Source: Anaerolineae bacterium
Lineage (GTDB): Bacteria > Chloroflexota > Anaerolineae > Anaerolineales > Villigracilaceae
Assembly (NCBI GenBank): GCA_003141915.1
Contig: PLNY01000386.1
Span: 214 to 25,748 of the forward strand
Direction of reading: 5' to 3'
DNA: 25,535 bases
A program made the translations under genes and the position numbers. Below are positions 1 through 8,421 of this stretch, one piece after another (positions within the stretch are counted from its first letter, which is position 1; the number at the start of each line of letters is the position of its first letter). A model generated the notes under the pieces. It was not told where the DNA came from. It ran no database searches and saw nothing but the letters and a program-made list of their open reading frames with translations.

Positions 1-1176
1 GATTCTCCAAAGCATGGCAAGGAAGCCGATCCATGCCAGGATGCCAAGCGGCAAGCCGAGTCCCCAAGTCGTCAAATTGTCAAACGAGAAAAGATGCGAG
101 CGCCGCGCCCATTGCAATGCGAACGGCACATCCACATCCCCACTGGATTGGCCCAACAACTCCTTCATGTTGGCGACCCACGCAGGATTCAGGCCAAGAC
201 CATGAAAGGCATACGGCATGAAGATGCGGAACGAGAGAATCGAAGCGACCGCGCCGGCGATCAGGTAAATAGCAAGCAGCGTCCAATATTCAATGGGATG
301 TGAATGTTGAGCAACATCATCGTTCACCGATTTTCGGTCCACGGTGAAATATCGCAGGAGGAACGCACCCGGTAAAAGCACTGCAAGCGGGGCCGCGTCC
401 AGTTTGGAGGCAGTCGCCATTCCATATGAAACGCCGAAGCCAAGGCTGAGGAGAAAAAGCGGATCCTTGATAAAACGCAAAACGTAATTCATAAATGGGG
501 ATTCGGAATTTGGCGGTGAACCCGATTCCCAATTTGTGATTTCCGATTTCCGTCTGACCATGATCTCCACTGCGAAATAAATCGCCAGGAAAATAAACAG
601 GTTGGCGAAGGTATCCACCGTAAAGAAGTGCGATTGTTGAATCTGCAAAACCGCCAGCGCGGAAAATGCCGCGCCCAGCAAGGCGACACGGCGATTGTAA
701 AGACGCGCCGCGATCAGATAGATCAACAGAATCGTCAGCAGATCTCCGAGCGCGGAAACCTGTCTGCCAATCAGGTTAACTTGATCGTAGCCGGTCTGAC
801 CCATCCACTCTGCCACATATCGAACAACGACAATCGGCAAATCGCCGTAAACAAAAAAACTGTAACCGCGGTTTTGCGGGTTCAACGGCGAGCAATAGGT
901 GTCGAAATATCCGCCCCATTTGGAACAATCCGGCATTGCATTGGCATAAGCCTGACGCCACTGCTGATTTGCGGCAATCGGAGCCGGGCCCAATTGATCC
1001 AGCGATTCGTTCACCGGCGCGATGGCGCTCTCCACCATCGTTAAGAAACGTTCATCGGGATGCAGATGCTGGTTTTGATCCCAATTCAAACCGATCACGC
1101 GAAAATAAGTCCCGATTCCCAACACAAGGATCAGGAGAACATCATAAATCCAGGCGTGTTTTGCGTTAGACATCAT
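1..1176 (-). CDS. Polytopic GT39-like glycosyltransferase, N-terminal part (runs off the window)
   Basis: An open frame of 392 codons starts at ATG 1176 (a second ATG follows at 1173) and continues past base 1, so the C-terminus is missing. An in-frame TAA about ten codons upstream limits the start. Residues 10-30 form a first membrane helix, followed by HPDERF with D41-E42. An acidic pair just after TM1 is typical of GT-C enzymes such as GT39 (dolichyl- or undecaprenyl-phosphate-sugar dependent transferases). Several more hydrophobic segments follow (about 165-190, 200-220, 250-275, 300-325). Expected role: transfer of a sugar from a lipid carrier on the outer face of the membrane. There is no Shine-Dalgarno sequence, but a TAGATT hexamer lies 7 nt before the ATG. 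It is the last gene of the minus-strand glycan cluster seen here. Family-level call only; acceptor and donor unknown. Confidence 0.8.
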   Translation of the reverse strand, partial: MMSNAKHAWIYDVLLILVLGIGTYFRVIGLNWDQNQHLHPDERFLTMVESAIAPVNESLDQLGPAPIAANQQWRQAYANAMPDCSKWGGYFDTYCSPLNPQNRGYSFFVYGDLPIVVVRYVAEWMGQTGYDQVNLIGRQVSALGDLLTILLIYLIAARLYNRRVALLGAAFSALAVLQIQQSHFFTVDTFANLFIFLAIYFAVEIMVRRKSEITNWESGSPPNSESPFMNYVLRFIKDPLFLLSLGFGVSYGMATASKLDAAPLAVLLPGAFLLRYFTVDRKSVNDDVAQHSHPIEYWTLLAIYLIAGAVASILSFRIFMPYAFHGLGLNPAWVANMKELLGQSSGDVDVPFALQWARRSHLFSFDNLTTWGLGLPLGILAWIGFLAMLWRI

Positions 1177-1183
1177 AGGTTGT

Positions 1184-1189
1184 AATCTA
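1184..1189 (-). promoter_or_regulatory. Possible -10 box for the GT39-like gene ending at the window edge
   Basis: TAGATT matches TANNNT and lies 7 nt upstream of ATG 1176. No convincing -35 box is seen. At this spacing transcription would begin at or next to the start codon, giving a leaderless mRNA, which fits the missing Shine-Dalgarno sequence. Confidence 0.3.
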
Positions 1190-1250
1190 TCATTGAAAAC
1201 TTAATGCGAAATAAATGTTTTGAAGAGAACATCATTCTATTTATTGAACG

Positions 1251-1300
1251 GCTCGCGACATCTGGAAATGTCGCGAGCAAGCGATGACGGGAGTCATCGC
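1251..1300 (-). terminator. Two tandem perfect hairpins after the 727-aa gene
   Basis: Reading the minus strand from the stop codon at 1310, a stem of 8 bp (GCGATGAC / GTCATCGC, 4-nt loop, 1281-1300) is followed after 2 nt by a stem of 10 bp (GCTCGCGACA / TGTCGCGAGC, 8-nt loop, 1251-1278). Neither is followed by a run of T. They may act as a transcription stop or mRNA 3'-end stabiliser, or be a dispersed palindromic repeat unit. The position just after a stop codon supports the first reading. Confidence 0.5.
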
Positions 1301-1309
1301 ACTCCGTTG

Positions 1310-3493
1310 TTATTGGGAAGGCACAAAGTAAATCCAGAAATCGTGCCCGGCTACCGGCGAATGGTGCAGGCTCAACGAGCCTCGCGGATATAACTGCTTG
1401 AGAATATCCAGCGACTTTTGATCGTTCTGAGTCGGGTCCTGCGAGTTGGCTTTCACGATGAACAGCTTCGGTCCCGATAATTGTACAGTAGTTGCCAATT
1501 GATCGGGGAACATGGCAAAGTCACGGTTTGGGATTCCCGCCCAGACTCCGGGCAGGCGTGTGTCCACCCAATATGGGAACGGCACGATCCAAACCGTATC
1601 CGTTTCGCCATAGACCAAACCAAATTGTTTAATGACCGCGCCCATCTCGGATGAATTCCATGAACTGAGGCGGAACTCCTGATCAAATTGATTGAAGACC
1701 AGATCATAATTCTGGGCAATGGATGCAAGCAATAATACTGCTGTCAAAATCCAGGCGAAAACCTTTCGCTTCTTTTCCGACCCGAAAGCGGATATCAAAC
1801 CATCGAGCGCCAGCGCCACGATGATAAAGGTCGGGACGAACGCGCCCGCAGCGCGGTTCAATGCCGGGTTCTCGTCGGGAAACGCCAGAGAAAGAGTCGA
1901 GGGGAGTTGAAGAATGGGAACGGAGAGAAGCAAAAACAGGTCGAGCCAATGGCGCTTTTGAAAATACCGCGCAAGGATGAGTATGACCCCGATCAAAAAC
2001 AACGCGCCCGAAACAATATCCAGCGCGGGACGATGCGGCACGGACGCGACCCATATGTTGCCGTCGTCCCAATTGAACATCTTCAACCCGACCCAAACAT
2101 TGGACACAAGGATTTGGTACCACGGACCCGGCAGAGGCTGTTCGGTAGTTCCGAGACGCGAGAGCGCTCGAAAGGAAAACATCTCAGGATTCTCGGTGGC
2201 ATAACGGAACAACGGGATGAAGATCATAAACGAAGTCAGGCCGACGATGACAAACCAAACCAGCGCGTCGCGGCGTGCGCCTTTCGATTGCGCGTGGATG
2301 ATATACAAAATGAACGCGGCCGCCACCAGGAACGGCACAATACGATAAGGAGTGTAACCGTTCAGGCCCAGGCCGAGAAAGATTCCAGAAAGAATAAAAT
2401 CGTTACGGTTGCGAGTCCGCAGGCCGCGGATGAGATACAACATCATCGGCGCGACGAACAGCGGATACAGTGGAAAGCGCAGGCCGATGCGGGAAATCAT
2501 ATTCGGCCAATACGCGATTCCCGTTATAAAGAAGGCAAAGAGTCCAACGCGCCGACCGCCGATCTCTTTGCCAAGCAAATACATGAATGGCAAGACGAAC
2601 AGACCAAACCCAACCGTGTCAATTTTCAAAGTTAGGAATGATAAGCCCGTGCCGAAGATCCAATTCATCAACACCGTCCAATAGAATTGGATGGCTTCGC
2701 GCCCGGTGTTGCGCGGAAAGAAAATATGAGTCAATCCATGTGTGACATCATAAACATCGAGAAGCTTCTCAGCGTGATCGCTGAACGGTTCGGCAGGAGT
2801 TTGTTGAATGTGATAGACGCGGAAAAAAATAACAACGAGGCTCAACGCAAGGATAAAAAGCGTCCAGCGCGTGATGTGGATTTGCCATTCGCGGCGCGAA
2901 ACGGTTTCGACGATTCGCCGCCATAGTGGAGGCTGGTTGGGATCGCGCAGCCACAACGACCACACAAACAAGATAATCGCAATTAACCAAAGCGTAAGAT
3001 TGAAAACGGTAAATAGATTGCCGGAGAAAAAGAAGAAAGCCAGGACCGCAAACGGAATCGAAATCAAAAAGGCGGCGCGATGAAGCGTGAGTGGATCGTT
3101 TCCGCCGGATGATTCAGCGTGCGAAAGAAGTTTCCACTCGCCGCGCAAGACCGACCACAATAAAAACGCCAGCGCCATCAAATAGAGAGCAATGCCGGTT
3201 AAATCGGAAGGACTCGGCGGTTCGAACATCCGTTGAGCCAAAAGGGCCAATCCTAAAGCAATCAGTGATAACCAAGGGAAAGGAGAGCATGGTTCATGGT
3301 TAATGGTTGATCGTTGATTGTTGATCGTTGATTGTTGATCTATATCCACAGATCGTTCAACATCTTCGCCCTCAACAACTTGTGATTCCGGAATCTCGAT
3401 CTTCGGTTTGCGTCCAAACGACAACTTGGATTTGACGTAATCCAATACGGACGGTTCATTTAATTCAGGATGATCTTCGTTCATATCATTCAC
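1310..3493 (-). CDS. Large polytopic GT39-like glycosyltransferase
   Basis: 727 aa from GTG 3493; ATG 3484 (residue 4) is an alternative and has GGTGAG 11 nt upstream. Residues 1-70 are a charged, low-complexity cytoplasmic tail; about a dozen membrane helices follow from residue 73. After the helix at about 209-226 comes a loop with PFSDHAEK (D239, E242), placed like the acidic catalytic motif of GT-C/GT39 enzymes, and then HIFFPRNTGREAIQFYW. The C-terminal 150 residues form a soluble extracytoplasmic domain. Likely action: sugar transfer from a polyprenyl-phosphate donor at the outer membrane face. It begins 10 bp after the 237-aa methyltransferase gene, so it is probably co-transcribed. 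Oddity: residues 52-67 are encoded by a run of 7-nt repeats. The donor cannot be told from sequence. Confidence 0.8.
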   Translation of the reverse strand: MNDMNEDHPELNEPSVLDYVKSKLSFGRKPKIEIPESQVVEGEDVERSVDIDQQSTINNQRSTINHEPCSPFPWLSLIALGLALLAQRMFEPPSPSDLTGIALYLMALAFLLWSVLRGEWKLLSHAESSGGNDPLTLHRAAFLISIPFAVLAFFFFSGNLFTVFNLTLWLIAIILFVWSLWLRDPNQPPLWRRIVETVSRREWQIHITRWTLFILALSLVVIFFRVYHIQQTPAEPFSDHAEKLLDVYDVTHGLTHIFFPRNTGREAIQFYWTVLMNWIFGTGLSFLTLKIDTVGFGLFVLPFMYLLGKEIGGRRVGLFAFFITGIAYWPNMISRIGLRFPLYPLFVAPMMLYLIRGLRTRNRNDFILSGIFLGLGLNGYTPYRIVPFLVAAAFILYIIHAQSKGARRDALVWFVIVGLTSFMIFIPLFRYATENPEMFSFRALSRLGTTEQPLPGPWYQILVSNVWVGLKMFNWDDGNIWVASVPHRPALDIVSGALFLIGVILILARYFQKRHWLDLFLLLSVPILQLPSTLSLAFPDENPALNRAAGAFVPTFIIVALALDGLISAFGSEKKRKVFAWILTAVLLLASIAQNYDLVFNQFDQEFRLSSWNSSEMGAVIKQFGLVYGETDTVWIVPFPYWVDTRLPGVWAGIPNRDFAMFPDQLATTVQLSGPKLFIVKANSQDPTQNDQKSLDILKQLYPRGSLSLHHSPVAGHDFWIYFVPSQ
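3292..3340. repeat. Heptanucleotide tandem repeat inside the GT39-like gene
   Basis: Seven consecutive 7-nt units on the plus strand: GTTCATG, GTTAATG, then alternating GTTGATC and GTTGATT (five units, 3306-3340). On the coding strand they encode the Q/S/T/I/N-rich stretch around residues 52-67 of the 727-aa protein. Because 7 is not a multiple of 3, gain or loss of one unit would shift the reading frame. Confidence 0.8.
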
Positions 3494-3503
3494 TACTCAC
3501 CGA

Positions 3504-4217
3504 TTAAATTTTTCTTGCAATCACAATCACGCTTTCGCCCCAGCGCACCGGAAGAAAAACAAAGGTGCTGATCGCCTGAAACCCGCCAAGCGAACCGAAG
3601 AACAATTTTTGAATCGAATTCGGAATCAATGGGACATAAGGTGTGTTCCAAAAACCGTCGGCAAACGCGCGGACGATGTTCATGCCGCCATCTCGGATCA
3701 ACCCAAACCATTCAGCGGGCGGTTTGAGCGAAATGTGAGTCGGATCGAGATAGCCAATCCATTGATCGCCTTTCCACGGCTTGAGAAGCGAATCCAAATT
3801 CGGCGTGGCGAGGATCAGGATTCCGTTCGGCTCGAGCACGCGGCCAATTTCCCGGATGGCCCGCGCCGGGTCGGGCAGATGCTCGACGATGTGTTTGATG
3901 ATGATCACGCCGAAGGTCGAATCTACAAACGGCAGATCCTGCGCGCTGGCTGTCTGCAGTTGAGTCCGCTTCGCTTCCGACTTTGAGTGGGCGACTGCCC
4001 AATGATTTAAATCCAACCCGAAGGTTTCGAAGCCGTCTTCCAACTGGCCGACCAGATGACCCAGCCCCGAACCAATCTCCAGCAGACGCGAACCGCGCTG
4101 TCCATAACGGTGCGCCAGCGCGGCAAAGAATCGATTCGACCACCAATACTGGCTGTACTTGGCGAATGAAACGCTGGCATAGGTGTGGGTCGAAAAATAT
4201 TTTTCGTCGAAGGACAT
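3504..4217 (-). CDS. Class I SAM-dependent methyltransferase
   Basis: 237 aa. The Rossmann motif I is EIGSGLG at residues 47-53; an acidic D at the end of strand 2 (GLDLNHWAV), a motif near residue 90 (AQDLPFVDSTF), IIIKHIVEHLPDP and the LEPNGILILATPN post-strand-4 block complete the Methyltransf_11/23 pattern. The PDPARAIREIGRVL segment is typical of small-molecule or sugar methyltransferases. A hydrophobic C-terminal stretch (about 200-225) may touch the membrane. It lies between another methyltransferase and a GT39-like enzyme, which suggests methylation of a glycan sugar or lipid-linked intermediate. The start ATG 4217 has no clear Shine-Dalgarno; a TAGAAT hexamer (4221-4226) lies 3 nt upstream. 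The substrate is not determinable. Confidence 0.85.
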   Translation of the reverse strand: MSFDEKYFSTHTYASVSFAKYSQYWWSNRFFAALAHRYGQRGSRLLEIGSGLGHLVGQLEDGFETFGLDLNHWAVAHSKSEAKRTQLQTASAQDLPFVDSTFGVIIIKHIVEHLPDPARAIREIGRVLEPNGILILATPNLDSLLKPWKGDQWIGYLDPTHISLKPPAEWFGLIRDGGMNIVRAFADGFWNTPYVPLIPNSIQKLFFGSLGGFQAISTFVFLPVRWGESVIVIARKI

Positions 4218-4226
4218 GGGATTCTA

Positions 4227-4264
4227 AAACGCAAAGCGCAAAACATATTTCGCGTTTTGCGTTT
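4227..4264. repeat. Inverted repeat between the two methyltransferase genes
   Basis: AAACGCAAA (4227-4235) pairs with TTTGCGTTT (4256-4264), and an alternative inner pairing joins CGCAAAAC (4237-4244) with GTTTTGCG (4254-4261). Two mutually exclusive stems between a stop codon and the next start could act as an attenuator, but the AT-rich outer stem is weak. Confidence 0.35.
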
Positions 4265-5028
4265 CATTTCCTCTTGGCAATGTAAAAAGTAAACGTTCCA
4301 TTCTCAACGGGTTCGGGCGACGCGTATTTCTTGACATATCGCTCCGTCAGCCAAAGATTCCATTTTGTGGGAGCGATGATCCAGCGGCCGGTCAGGACAC
4401 GAGCCAGCACGGACGGAATGCCAAAATAATGTCCCCATTCTAACACGCGCATTGCAGACGGAGAAAAATAGTTCCACCAGCGCACCAATTCAAAACCAGC
4501 CTTCTCTAAACGTGTCTGCCAGACATCCGGTTCGTCCGCATGAGAGACACGCGAAATTTTGCGGAACCATTCAGTATAACCATTGCCAAGCACGCGTGAG
4601 ATCGAAAGCTCCGAAAGATAGCGCGTGTTCGGCACGCAGAAATAAAACGGTGCGCCCGGCTTTAACACGCGCGCGGTCTCGGCCAGCACTGCGTCAATGT
4701 GCGGGATGTGTTCCAATACAGAGTTGCTGAATCCGCTCGCGAAGCAATTGTTTGGAAAAGGCGAACGCGCCCCATCGGCTTCAACCAATGCACGATACGC
4801 TCCATGTTTCCTTGCTTCGTGAATTGGGCCATGCCACGGATCGAGACCCACATCGATTTTTTTATCGAAGGTCAAGGAAGCGAAATGACCGTCACCGCAA
4901 CCGACATCGTATACCGGCGCGCGCAAAGGCAAATCCTGATAATAGGACGACTCAACCGCGCGCAGGAAGGCACGGAAGTATGGAAGGTCACGCAGTTGGA
5001 GGAAAAGAAAATCTTTCATGGGCGCCAT
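4264..5028 (-). CDS. Class I SAM-dependent methyltransferase
   Basis: 254 aa. Motif I VYDVGCGDG ends at residue 47 (DVGCGDG 41-47), then the acidic strand-2 position in GLDPW, the motif II region FASGFSNSVLEHIPHID, and VLKPGAPFYFCVPN. This is the Methyltransf_11 arrangement. The C-terminal half is aromatic and basic (WWNYFSPSAMRVLEWGHYF), as in methyltransferases that act on lipid-linked or bulky substrates. It starts 11 bp after the GT4 gene stop and ends 46 bp before the next methyltransferase, so it is probably the second gene of a GT4-MT-MT-GT39 transcript. Start chosen at ATG 5028; MKDF at 5019 is possible. No strong Shine-Dalgarno. Role inferred: methyl decoration of a surface glycan. 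Confidence 0.85.
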   Translation of the reverse strand: MAPMKDFLFLQLRDLPYFRAFLRAVESSYYQDLPLRAPVYDVGCGDGHFASLTFDKKIDVGLDPWHGPIHEARKHGAYRALVEADGARSPFPNNCFASGFSNSVLEHIPHIDAVLAETARVLKPGAPFYFCVPNTRYLSELSISRVLGNGYTEWFRKISRVSHADEPDVWQTRLEKAGFELVRWWNYFSPSAMRVLEWGHYFGIPSVLARVLTGRWIIAPTKWNLWLTERYVKKYASPEPVENGTFTFYIAKRK

Positions 5029-5039
5029 ATCAATGACGT

Positions 5040-6197
5040 TTATTTTTTCATCAGCCTTTCAAATAATTTTTCGTATTCCGCCACGACCGTATCCGGGTCA
5101 TACGTCTTCTTGAGGGATTCGACGTCGCCGCGGAATTTATCCGGTTCATCCAAGACCTCGAGGATGGACTCCGCCAAAGAATCCGCATCGCCAATCTTGG
5201 ATACGCATCCCGTTCCATGCATTTGAACCGGCATCCGCACGCCGGGCAACGCAGATGGAACACACGGCACGCCGTTCATCATTGCTTCGATCTGAACGAG
5301 ACCGAAAGCTTCCGTTGAATTCAGCGACGGCACAACCAACACATCCAGGTTCGGATAAAACGCCGACATCTGAGTCGGATTGAGATTGCCGAGAAAAGTC
5401 CAATGACCGGCATTCTCGTATTCACGAATGCGCGGCATCAGGCGATCAAAATAAGCCTGCTCGCCCATCACATTCTGATATTGTCCGGCAAACAAAACCT
5501 GCGCGTTCGGATATTTCTTTAAGATGACCGGCAACGCGTCGAGCAGGACCTCGACTCCTTTTTCAGCGGCGAAGCGCGCTGCCATCCCGATGACCGGTTT
5601 CCGGTCGGCGCGATGATGCGTTTCCGCAAAGGATTGGATCGCATCTTTATCGGCAGTTGGCAATTCAACCGGCGGAAGAATCGTCTGCAACTTAGATCTA
5701 TAGCGCGAAAGATACGATGAATGGTCGGCGTAGTCCTGTGTGTACGTCACGATTTGATTCGAAAGAAGCGCGGCCATATTGTTTTGCCACTGAACCACGA
5801 GATTGACAAAGCGATTGAACAGGCCAGATGGCAAAAGCAAATCGCAGTGATAGGTGAGAACCGCGGGCTTGCCGAACAACCGGCTGCGCAGCGCAACGCC
5901 AGGCGCGTCGAATTGCGGCAGATGCAATTGCACTACATCGTGATCGGCGACCAGTTTGGTCGCGGCCCAGCCAAAGGTCGGTGCAATGACGCCCTTGCTT
6001 AACCGGAACATCACCGGCACGCGGATGATCTTGACGCCGTCCATATTTTCTTCGCGCGGCAAAGATGGATCAAATTGCGTGGTCATCACCGTCACCTGGT
6101 GTCCGCGCCGGACAAAGGCACGCGCAAGCCGCTCCGCATAAATGGTCAAACCGGAGGTGTGCGGACGATAATAAGTGAGGACAGTCAGGATTTTCAT
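5040..6197 (-). CDS. GT4-family glycosyltransferase (GT-B fold)
   Basis: 385 aa from ATG 6197; a TTG nine bases upstream would add three residues. The N-terminal Rossmann half begins MKILTVLTYYRPHTSGLTIY, the usual glycosyltransferase-4 opening with a Gly-rich acceptor loop. The C-terminal half has IGMAARFAAEKGVEVLLDA, FLGNLNPTQMSAFYPNLDV and the EX7E nucleotide-sugar motif EAFGLVQIE (E296 and E304). Length is normal for the family. Cytoplasmic, retaining transfer from an NDP-sugar onto a lipid-linked acceptor is expected. First gene of the minus-strand glycan operon, just downstream of a TATAAT hexamer. Sugar specificity is unknown. Confidence 0.92.
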   Translation of the reverse strand: MKILTVLTYYRPHTSGLTIYAERLARAFVRRGHQVTVMTTQFDPSLPREENMDGVKIIRVPVMFRLSKGVIAPTFGWAATKLVADHDVVQLHLPQFDAPGVALRSRLFGKPAVLTYHCDLLLPSGLFNRFVNLVVQWQNNMAALLSNQIVTYTQDYADHSSYLSRYRSKLQTILPPVELPTADKDAIQSFAETHHRADRKPVIGMAARFAAEKGVEVLLDALPVILKKYPNAQVLFAGQYQNVMGEQAYFDRLMPRIREYENAGHWTFLGNLNPTQMSAFYPNLDVLVVPSLNSTEAFGLVQIEAMMNGVPCVPSALPGVRMPVQMHGTGCVSKIGDADSLAESILEVLDEPDKFRGDVESLKKTYDPDTVVAEYEKLFERLMKK

Positions 6198-6208
6198 ACG
6201 GCGCAAGG

Positions 6209-6214
6209 ATTATA
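6209..6214 (-). promoter_or_regulatory. -10 box of the GT4-led operon
   Basis: A perfect TATAAT on the minus strand lies 11 nt before ATG 6197, in the spacer between divergent genes. No clear TTGACA is found 16-18 bp upstream. Transcription would start only a few bases before the ATG, and there is no Shine-Dalgarno, so a (near-)leaderless message is likely. Confidence 0.45.
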
Positions 6215-6387
6215 CCCTACTGAGGAAGTACGCCACCAGCATTAATTAAAGTCTAACATCGAAATACTGCAAACGATATCGCAGGAAATATGTTGATCGA
6301 AAATGACGCAAAATCTCCATGCATTTCGCTTTATCCTGCAGAAAAATAAAACAACCAAGTTGCCAACATAAATATCCAGCACCTTGT

Positions 6388-6393
6388 TATAAT
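6388..6393 (+). promoter_or_regulatory. -10 box for the plus-strand glycosyltransferase pair
   Basis: TATAAT at 6388-6393 in the AT-rich divergent spacer 6207-6466. TTGCCA at 6360-6365 is 22 bp upstream, too far for a standard -35, so support is the -10 alone. The implied leader to ATG 6467 is about 65-70 nt. Confidence 0.35.
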
Positions 6394-6466
6394 CCACCCA
6401 ATTTCTGACGGCGGTTTATAGAACAAGGCTGTTCCAGAAAACGATTTTCAATTCTCCAGATCAGCT

Positions 6467-8401
6467 ATGACTGAAAAGATCAAACATTCTTTATCGCAAT
6501 TGCGGTCAACCCTTCAACAAACATTGGGATTCGATGCCCTTAGCGTAATCGTTGCGCTATTGATATTTAGTTTAATTTTACTTAACGTATCTCCAGAAAT
6601 ATTTCGCACCATAAGCCTCAAAGCAAGGACAGGTTTTGGGGAATTCATCCCGTTTTTCATTCTGCTGCTCTATGCATCTTTTCGCCTGCCGGGGCCGTGG
6701 GGCAGATTCTTTTCAGTAACTCTAACCTTTGCATTCTTTGGCCTGGTTTTAGCAGGATTATGGCAAACGGGGCAATCCCAATCGACGGTATTCAATGGAA
6801 TTGTCCCGTTGTATGATGCGTCCTATTATTACGCTGACGCGCTCAGACTGATGGCGGGACAAAACTTATCATCCTTTTCGGCACGCCGTCCGCTTTTCCC
6901 GGGACTGCTAGCCGTGTTATTGACACTTACTGGACGGAACTTGATGGCATCTTTGGGAATTCTGACCGCCATCACTGCGGGGGCATGTTATCTGGCGGCG
7001 AAAGAAATTCAAAGGACGCATGGAGCCGAGGCGGCAGCCTTTGTTCTTACAATTCTATTTCTCTTCTATAGATATAACAGCGGTCTCGTTATGTCGGAAA
7101 GCCTCGGAGTCACTTTAGGCGCTTTGGGGTTTGTCCTTATCTGGCGGGGAATCGCTGATTTTAAACAAGCCATCGTTTGGGCGGGTTTTTTCCTCACCAC
7201 CTTGGCTTTAAACGCTCGCGCAGGCGCTTTCTTTGTGTTGCCGTTTCTACTTCTGTGGGGCGCATGGATATTCAGGATGCCAGGAAAAAAATTCTCTTTG
7301 AAATTCTTCCTTGGCGGTCTGGCAGCCATCGGCGCAGGCTTCCTGCTGAATTGGCTGGTATTCCGGCTTCTGGCCGTTTCGTCGGGAGTGTTGTTCGCAA
7401 ATTTCTCTTATACGTTATATGGACTTGCATCCGGAGGAAAGTATTGGACATACATATTTACAGTTCATCCGGAAGTGTTGAAACTGCCGGAGCCTTACCA
7501 ATCCAACACGATCTACAGACTTGCATTTGAACAAATACTACAAAATCCCAGTCTGCTGCTTCAGGGCATGCTTCATAACTGGTCGATGTTTTTCTCCAAC
7601 CCCAGCTACAGCGCTTATTCATTTGTGTCAGAAGAAACTAGAACGGTAAGCAACACCACTCAATGGGGATTGTTCGGTTTATGTATTCTTGGAATTTATA
7701 AAGGGCTTAGCAGAAGATCCTCCGATGCCTTCTCAAGCTTTGTAACGGCATCCGCTTTGGGCGTCTTAATTTCCGTTCCTTTTCTGCCGCCGACCGACGC
7801 CTTTCGAATGCGGCCTTATGCAGCCAGTATGATCATTTTTGCGCTGTTACCTGCAATGGGACTTATATTCATCCTGGAAAAGTTGAATTCCAAAGTCCGG
7901 TTTTTTCTTGCGCAGGATCGCGCTTTCCCAAGCTATGGGATAGCTGCATCGCTCAGCATCGGATTAACTTTGGCCTTGACCATTGGGCCTTATCTCGTAA
8001 AGCTTACGGGGAATCCGCCGATTCTTCTGCCGACAAGCTGCGACGCAGGATTCACTTCCATTGTCACGCGCTTCGACACGGGGACTTACTTCAATGTAAT
8101 CCCTGATGACGATCCAGAACCGGATGGAATGCCAAACTTTCATTTTCAAATCTATAAGCGCAACTCGCATGGCCTCTCCGACCCGAATCTGACTGCGTGG
8201 ACAACCAGAGCAAAGCCTCCCGTCTCCTTGTTTTACGCCCTAGATTACCGGACTTATGGAAAAGCATTAATTAGCATTCCCAGCAGTCTGCTGCCTCAAC
8301 CCGGTTCATTCCTGGAAATGTGCGGGGATTGGGGAACTGATTCCAATCTCGCTGGTTATAATATTTTCTATGCAAAATCCGCAAAAGTCTTTTTGCCCTG
8401 A
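6467..8401 (+). CDS. Polytopic GT-C (GT39-like) glycosyltransferase
   Basis: 644 aa with about 11 predicted membrane helices. After helices near residues 25-40, 60-75 and 83-100, an outer loop carries YDASYYYADALRL (D117, D124), followed by ARRPLFPGLLAVLL; this resembles the acidic first loop and following RxPxFPG region of GT39/ArnT-like enzymes. The last 110 residues form a soluble C-terminal domain with several Cys and Pro. It should move a sugar from a polyprenyl-phosphate donor outside the cytoplasmic membrane. It leads a two-gene plus-strand unit set inside a minus-strand cluster and has lower GC than the flanks. No good Shine-Dalgarno precedes ATG 6467. The GT39-like call rests on motif layout; another GT-C family is possible. 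Confidence 0.7.
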   Translation: MTEKIKHSLSQLRSTLQQTLGFDALSVIVALLIFSLILLNVSPEIFRTISLKARTGFGEFIPFFILLLYASFRLPGPWGRFFSVTLTFAFFGLVLAGLWQTGQSQSTVFNGIVPLYDASYYYADALRLMAGQNLSSFSARRPLFPGLLAVLLTLTGRNLMASLGILTAITAGACYLAAKEIQRTHGAEAAAFVLTILFLFYRYNSGLVMSESLGVTLGALGFVLIWRGIADFKQAIVWAGFFLTTLALNARAGAFFVLPFLLLWGAWIFRMPGKKFSLKFFLGGLAAIGAGFLLNWLVFRLLAVSSGVLFANFSYTLYGLASGGKYWTYIFTVHPEVLKLPEPYQSNTIYRLAFEQILQNPSLLLQGMLHNWSMFFSNPSYSAYSFVSEETRTVSNTTQWGLFGLCILGIYKGLSRRSSDAFSSFVTASALGVLISVPFLPPTDAFRMRPYAASMIIFALLPAMGLIFILEKLNSKVRFFLAQDRAFPSYGIAASLSIGLTLALTIGPYLVKLTGNPPILLPTSCDAGFTSIVTRFDTGTYFNVIPDDDPEPDGMPNFHFQIYKRNSHGLSDPNLTAWTTRAKPPVSLFYALDYRTYGKALISIPSSLLPQPGSFLEMCGDWGTDSNLAGYNIFYAKSAKVFLP

Positions 8402-8421
8402 AAGGTAAACGGATCAGGAAT

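Noticed and set aside
628..1044. A 138-codon plus-strand open frame near the left edge
   Set aside because: It is antisense to the GT39-like open frame that runs off the window, whose translation has clear membrane helices and an HPDERF motif.
1907..2635. A 242-codon plus-strand open frame
   Set aside because: It lies entirely opposite the GT39-like gene and its translation is a charged low-complexity string with no domain.
3292..3340. CRISPR-like array
   Set aside because: The units are 7 nt with no spacers; it is a simple tandem repeat inside a gene.
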